Shown here: piece after piece, positions 7,054 to 10,495 of the stretch
How the letters are laid out: each line of letters opens with the position of its first letter
Numbering within the stretch: the first letter of the stretch is position 1
NCBI GenBank assembly: GCA_050946195.1
Contig: JBMNUI010000058.1
Span: forward strand, 1-10,495
Length of the DNA stretch: 10,495 nt
Source of the DNA: UMGS1002 sp050946195
GTDB taxonomy: Bacteria; Bacillota; Clostridia; Oscillospirales; CAG-272
Direction: 5' to 3'
Position numbers and translations under genes: made by a program
Notes under the pieces: generated by a model
What the model was told of the DNA's origin: nothing
The model's database searches: none
Seen by the model: the letters and a program-made list of their open reading frames with translations, nothing else

Positions 7054-9048
7054 TTATTTTTCCTTTGCAAGCTGCGCCTTGATGTCGCGGGTGAGGAGGT
7101 CGGTTCTGACCTTCGCCCCTTCGGTGTTTAAGTGATAGTCGCTGTTGTAAAAATATTTGGTGTCCAAAAGATAGTCGCCCGGCTTCGAGATTAACGTGGC
7201 ATGTATGTTGGTTTTGGCAGCATTCATGTATTGGGTTTGTTGTGCCAGCGTACGGGCAGCGTCGGTTAATGTCACGAAATTAATGGTGGCAAACGAGAGA
7301 TAGCATTTCCCGCCGGCAGCCGTGACCATATCGAGCGAGCGGTTGAGATTTTGGTTGTACGGGGAGGTAATCAAAGAGGCCGACAGGCTTATTTTCTTAA
7401 CCGACGGCGTATATGTCTGCCCCACCTTTTCCTTTATGTAGTCGCCGTACATGTTGACCGTCTCGGAGGTGTAGTTTTCATATGTATTTTTTGCTTTCCT
7501 CGACTGCCGCCCGGAATTGAAGGACGAAAAGGAGGAAAAGACAGCAATGTAATTTCTTATATCGACATACGAAAACGCGTCATACGCCCCCTCGAATATC
7601 TGCCAGAGCGTGGTGTTCACCTCATTGTAACCCCATTGGTACTTGTTATTCTCGGGAGCGTGGACGAGTATGTCGCCTTCATTTATAAAATGTGAAATAA
7701 CCTCGATATAAAACGAAGCGGGGGTGCTTGCGTTGCAGCCGTAGTTGACCACCGAGTACTCGTTGTCAAGCCCGGCCATGAGCTGCTCGGATATGACGCC
7801 GTAGGCGACATTCGAGCCGCCGGTGACAATCAGCTTTTTGCCCGGAGCGGTCATGAGCCGCTCGAACTTAATCTGGTAGGTTCCGTTCCTTGAGGAAATG
7901 TATCTCGGCGCCTGAGTGGCGTTCATGTATAGCTTAGAGAAGTTCGGGCAGTTCTGATAGAAATTGTCGTTTATCGCCATAATCGAGTCGCTCATGTAGA
8001 GGGTCGTAAAATTCGGGCAGTTTACAACCGCGCCGGCTGCGACAATCTTGAGATTCTTTGAGAACACAAGCGTGCTGAAGCTGCAGTTTGAAAAAGCCTT
8101 GGGAGCTATTGAGGTCACCGGGTTGCCGCCGATGTATTCGGGTATGACCACAATATCGTCGTCCCCGGTGTAGCCGGTAATCTTGACGTTTCCGCCCGTG
8201 GTGGTATACTTGAATTTTGCGGGCTCGGTTTCCTCTATCCACTGGGCATAAAGGGTCTCAAGCCCGGTCTCGGGCATGACGATATTCCAGCCCAGCCCGT
8301 AGTAGCGGCCGCTGCCGTCGGGCTCGGTGTTGTATCCGTAAAGCACATATCCTTCGCGAACAAAGTTCCCGCCGTCATAAAGGGTATTCGGGCATATGTA
8401 GTGCGAATTTGCAACCTCGACGAAAATCGAGTCGAGCGAGGAGTTCGGCACCCTGCCGCCGTTGGCCTTGTAAACTATAACCTTGCTGCCCTCCTGGGCG
8501 TAGTTGGCGTAGATGTCGATATTCCCGGTAATCTCAAAGGTGTACTCGGTGGAGTAGCTTACTATCTCGCCGCCGTCCCTGATGAGCCCCCCGTCAGAAA
8601 ACCCGAGGAACATACTGCCCGACTTCGGCTTTGCGGTGAGGGTTATCTCGGTGCCCTCATAGACGTAATGCGAGCCCTTACTTGAGGTCACGGTACCGTA
8701 TTTAGGGTCGTTTCTCACTTCAAATATATAAAGCTCACGGGGACGCGAGGCCATCTTTATGGTGGTCGGGTAATTTACATTTTCAAGTATAATCCTGCTG
8801 CCGTCAAACACCGCGCCGCGGTCGACCGAATCAATAATGTATGTAGGGTCGACCTCGACTTCAAAAGATGCGGTGCCGCCCGGCTGCACCCTGACCGGAT
8901 TCTGGCTGGTGATGGTATAGCCCTCCCCCTCAGTCAACATGACTACAAGGCTCAGGTCGCGCCCTGAATCCGGCCCGGAGTCATGTACGCACCCGGCGGC
9001 ACAAAGCGCCAGAAGGAAAACAAGGAAAAAAAGAGCTCGCTTTTTCAT
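7054..9048 (-). CDS. Lipoprotein with InlB-type repeats, BspA-type LRRs and a C-terminal SGNH-like domain
   Basis: The 664-residue protein starts at the ATG 9048-9046, supported by GGAG 6 nt upstream and by the lipoprotein signal MKKRALFFLVFLLALCAAGC (predicted lipid-bearing Cys20). Further upstream codons in this frame lack a signal or ribosome binding site. Domains in order: beta-rich segments at about 50-185 resembling bacterial repeat domains (GTEITLTAKPKSGSMFLGF); an InlB B-repeat/Flg_new-like unit at about 190-270 (YKANGG ... REGYVLYGYNTEPDGSG ... LYAQW); BspA-type LRRs at about 295-380; and an SGNH-like domain at about 400-660 with Ser412 in LIVTGGSNVAYG, VVNYGCNAS, INEGDILVHAPE and YNSDYHLNTEGAKVRTDLL. 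It is clearly paralogous to the SGNH domain of the last gene of the operon, but the LRRs lie before rather than after it. First gene of the operon, anchored on the outer face of the membrane. Likely role: acceptance or transfer of acyl groups onto surface glycan, or glycan binding. The Asp seen at position 285 of the paralog is Asn635 here. Confidence 0.75.
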   Translation of the reverse strand: MKKRALFFLVFLLALCAAGCVHDSGPDSGRDLSLVVMLTEGEGYTITSQNPVRVQPGGTASFEVEVDPTYIIDSVDRGAVFDGSRIILENVNYPTTIKMASRPRELYIFEVRNDPKYGTVTSSKGSHYVYEGTEITLTAKPKSGSMFLGFSDGGLIRDGGEIVSYSTEYTFEITGNIDIYANYAQEGSKVIVYKANGGRVPNSSLDSIFVEVANSHYICPNTLYDGGNFVREGYVLYGYNTEPDGSGRYYGLGWNIVMPETGLETLYAQWIEETEPAKFKYTTTGGNVKITGYTGDDDIVVIPEYIGGNPVTSIAPKAFSNCSFSTLVFSKNLKIVAAGAVVNCPNFTTLYMSDSIMAINDNFYQNCPNFSKLYMNATQAPRYISSRNGTYQIKFERLMTAPGKKLIVTGGSNVAYGVISEQLMAGLDNEYSVVNYGCNASTPASFYIEVISHFINEGDILVHAPENNKYQWGYNEVNTTLWQIFEGAYDAFSYVDIRNYIAVFSSFSSFNSGRQSRKAKNTYENYTSETVNMYGDYIKEKVGQTYTPSVKKISLSASLITSPYNQNLNRSLDMVTAAGGKCYLSFATINFVTLTDAARTLAQQTQYMNAAKTNIHATLISKPGDYLLDTKYFYNSDYHLNTEGAKVRTDLLTRDIKAQLAKEK

Positions 9049-9107
9049 CCTACACTCCACTTGCTGCACACGCGGCCAAAATTGATTTGTAAAACGCCTG
9101 TATGTTG

Positions 9108-9135
9108 CCGGCCCTGCCGCCTTTGGCAGAGCCGG
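9108..9135 (-). other. Strong hairpin in the operon leader
   Basis: CCGGCCCTGCC at 9108-9118 pairs over 11 bp with GGCAGAGCCGG at 9125-9135 around a 6-nt loop; on the minus-strand transcript the one mismatch is a U-G pair. It lies about 60 nt before the lipoprotein start. No T tract follows, so it is not an intrinsic terminator. I could not match it to a known riboswitch. Confidence 0.55.
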
Positions 9136-9152
9136 GATGCCCCTCGTTTTTT

Positions 9153-9169
9153 GCAATTGTTACAATTGC
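9153..9169. promoter_or_regulatory. Palindrome, possible repressor operator
   Basis: GCAATTGT-T-ACAATTGC is a perfect 8-bp inverted repeat around one central base. It starts about 18 nt downstream of the predicted transcription start of the acyltransferase operon, a position where a bound dimeric repressor would block transcription. The regulator is not in the window. Confidence 0.55.
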
Positions 9170-9193
9170 GGGCAAATTCATATTTCGAAGTTA

Positions 9194-9222
9194 AATATAA
9201 CACACATATTTACTGTTGTCAA
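9194..9222 (-). promoter_or_regulatory. Consensus sigma-A promoter of the acyltransferase operon
   Basis: On the minus strand, a perfect TTGACA at 9222-9217, a 17-nt spacer and TATATT at 9199-9194, with TG one base before the -10. Start is predicted near 9187, giving a leader of about 138 nt to the lipoprotein ATG. The -35 element lies only 15 nt beyond the stop codon of the GT4 gene, so the operon can be transcribed independently of it. Confidence 0.82.
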
Positions 9223-9236
9223 GTATGCCTTGTATT

Positions 9237-10358
9237 TCACAGCCTTTTCTTCTTGTAAATCTCAAGGTAAAGCCCCTCGAGCGCCTCGGTCATGGCAGAG
9301 GCGGTAAAGCGTTCGGTATAGCGGCGGTATGCCTCCTGACCCATGCGGGCGAGCTGTTCCCTGTCGCCCTCAAGCCGCGCAAGTGCCGCCGCAAGCGCCA
9401 GGTGGTCGCCTGCCGGAACCACAAGCCCGCTCACCCCGTCTTCAACCATGTCGGGGTTGCCGCCGTAATCGCTCACCACCGCCGGTTTTCCGAGGCTCAT
9501 GCCCTCCGAGAGTGCCAGGCTTGAGGTTTCGGTCCCTGTCGAGCAGTTTACATTGACGTCGATGGCGTTCATGTACGGCGTGACATCCTCGACAAACCCG
9601 GCAAAGACCACCTTCCCGGCCACCCCGAGTTCATTGACCGCCCGCCTCAGCTTTGCCTCAAGGCTCCCCCGCCCGCAGATAAGCACCTTGAGCCGGCTGT
9701 TTTTATCACCCTCCGCCAGCGCCCGCAGAAGATAAATATGCCCCTTGCACTCCTCAAGCCGCGCAAAAATCCCGGCGACAAAATCGCCGTCAGAAAAGCC
9801 CAAGGACCGCCGTATTTCCCGCCTTTTTTCGTCCCCGTATGATTCGAGCGGTTCAACGCCGTTTATTATGACCGTGATTTTTTGCCGGGGTGTGCCGGTG
9901 TCGGTGAGGTTTTTCGCCGCGGCGTCGGCCACCGCGACAATGGCGGTCGAGAGTGCGCAGTTGAGGGCACCGCAGATCTGCCTGAGCGGAAAGTGCTTTA
10001 GTAGTGCCGGCGGGGGATAGGCACAGTGCCGGGTATAGAGCCTTATCGGGACCCGGCATACGAGCGCGGCAAGCCGCGCCGAGAGCGCGCCGTGACAGTG
10101 GATTATATCGGGCTTCTCTGCCCGGATAATCCGGGCATACTCGGGTATAGCCGCTGCCTCAAAGGATCGGTCGGCACAATACTTTGTCTCGATTGTCCTG
10201 TTTCCAAGGGCGGCAACCCGCCGGGTCAGCTCGCTGCCGCGCGGCAGCACCACCGAAATATCAAAGGTAACCCGGTCAAAGTGCTTTAGCTGGTTGACCA
10301 GCAGCACGCCGGCGCCGCCTATGTTGGTGTCGGTTATGACATGCATGAGCTTTATCAT
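9237..10358 (-). CDS. Glycosyltransferase family 4 protein (GT-B fold)
   Basis: From the ATG at 10358-10356 the protein has 373 residues, normal for GT4. The N-terminal Rossmann domain opens MIKLMHVITDTNIGGAG, the nucleotide-sugar glycosyltransferase signature with a glycine-rich loop, followed by PDIIHCHGALSARLA. The C-terminal domain has ICGRGSLEAKL (GxGxL type), FAGFVEDVTPYM and the EX7E motif at Glu277/Glu285 (GTETSSLALSEGMSLGKPAVVSDYGG). Such retaining enzymes add a sugar from a nucleotide donor to a lipid-linked or polysaccharide acceptor on the inner face of the membrane. The frame stays open upstream to an ATG at 10403 and a TTG at 10415, but family alignment favours 10358; the only ribosome binding site is a GGAG at long spacing, so the start is uncertain. 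No terminator follows, and the acyltransferase promoter begins 15 nt beyond the stop, which links glycan synthesis with glycan acylation. Confidence 0.88.
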   Translation of the reverse strand: MIKLMHVITDTNIGGAGVLLVNQLKHFDRVTFDISVVLPRGSELTRRVAALGNRTIETKYCADRSFEAAAIPEYARIIRAEKPDIIHCHGALSARLAALVCRVPIRLYTRHCAYPPPALLKHFPLRQICGALNCALSTAIVAVADAAAKNLTDTGTPRQKITVIINGVEPLESYGDEKRREIRRSLGFSDGDFVAGIFARLEECKGHIYLLRALAEGDKNSRLKVLICGRGSLEAKLRRAVNELGVAGKVVFAGFVEDVTPYMNAIDVNVNCSTGTETSSLALSEGMSLGKPAVVSDYGGNPDMVEDGVSGLVVPAGDHLALAAALARLEGDREQLARMGQEAYRRYTERFTASAMTEALEGLYLEIYKKKRL

Positions 10359-10415
10359 GTGCGACTTCTTCTCCGAGCCTTCTGCATCTTTGGCATTTAC
10401 CATGAGTATTGACAA

Positions 10416-10495
10416 TTCTCACCGTCCTATTCCCTGCCTGCCGAAAGAGCAGCGGGGGGGGGGCCCCAGGGGGAGCGCCCCCGCGTGCCGGGCTT
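10416..10495. other. GC-rich gene-free window end with a G10 run and small hairpin
   Basis: No reading frame with family features is seen. A run of ten G at 10454-10463 is followed by CCCC and by GGGGG-AGCG-CCCCC at 10469-10482, a five-pair hairpin. The stretch lies upstream of the GT4 gene; no promoter for that gene is recognisable in what is visible. Long G runs are also prone to sequencing error. Confidence 0.5.

Noticed and set aside
9049..9156. Longer start for the lipoprotein (36 extra residues from a TTG near 9156)
   Set aside because: It has no ribosome binding site and would bury the clear lipoprotein signal MKKRALFFLV...AAGC, which has GGAG directly upstream of its own ATG.
9049..9187. 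Known riboswitch in the operon leader
   Set aside because: I looked for the cyclic di-GMP, T-box and SAM patterns and saw no conserved cores; only a simple hairpin and a palindrome are visible.
1..10495. CRISPR array, insertion sequence, tRNA or prophage genes
   Set aside because: No regular direct repeats, transposase or integrase motifs, or tRNA-like folds were noticed on either strand.

Overview
The window looks like chromosomal DNA from a Gram-positive anaerobe of the class Clostridia (Oscillospiraceae-like). The evidence is indirect: the rpsT and mtaB gene types, consensus sigma-A promoters with extended -10 elements, strong AGGAGG-type ribosome binding sites, BspA-type leucine-rich repeats, and fairly high GC in most genes. 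No rRNA or tRNA gene is present, so the taxonomy is an inference.

Left part (1-3830): a truncated tam-like methyltransferase lies downstream of mtaB (a tRNA methylthiotransferase) on the minus strand. A divergent promoter region separates mtaB from rpsT (ribosomal protein S20) on the plus strand. rpsT ends in a hairpin that can terminate transcription in both directions, facing a damaged HAD phosphatase gene on the minus strand. The HAD gene has lost motif I and its cap region through what looks like an out-of-frame internal deletion. Next comes a plus-strand gene with its own consensus promoter, encoding a probable permuted NlpC/P60-like (YiiX-type) cysteine hydrolase.

Middle part (3832-9222): a minus-strand four-gene operon reads from a near-perfect promoter at 9194-9222 through a leader of about 138 nt that holds a 17-bp palindrome and a strong hairpin. 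The genes in order are: a lipoprotein with InlB-type repeats, BspA-type LRRs and a C-terminal SGNH domain; a small polytopic membrane protein; an AlgI/DltB/PatA-type MBOAT acyltransferase; and a membrane-anchored protein with an N-terminal SGNH domain followed by BspA-type LRRs. By analogy with AlgI-AlgJ/X and PatA-PatB, the MBOAT would pass an acyl group (probably acetyl) across the membrane and the SGNH proteins would transfer it to an extracellular polymer. The two SGNH proteins are paralogs carrying the same two modules in opposite order. This is the most distinctive system in the window.

Right part (9237-10495): a GT4 glycosyltransferase ends just before the operon promoter, on the same strand, which fits a cell-surface glycan locus. 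The window ends in a very GC-rich stretch with a ten-G run and a small hairpin, with no gene seen.
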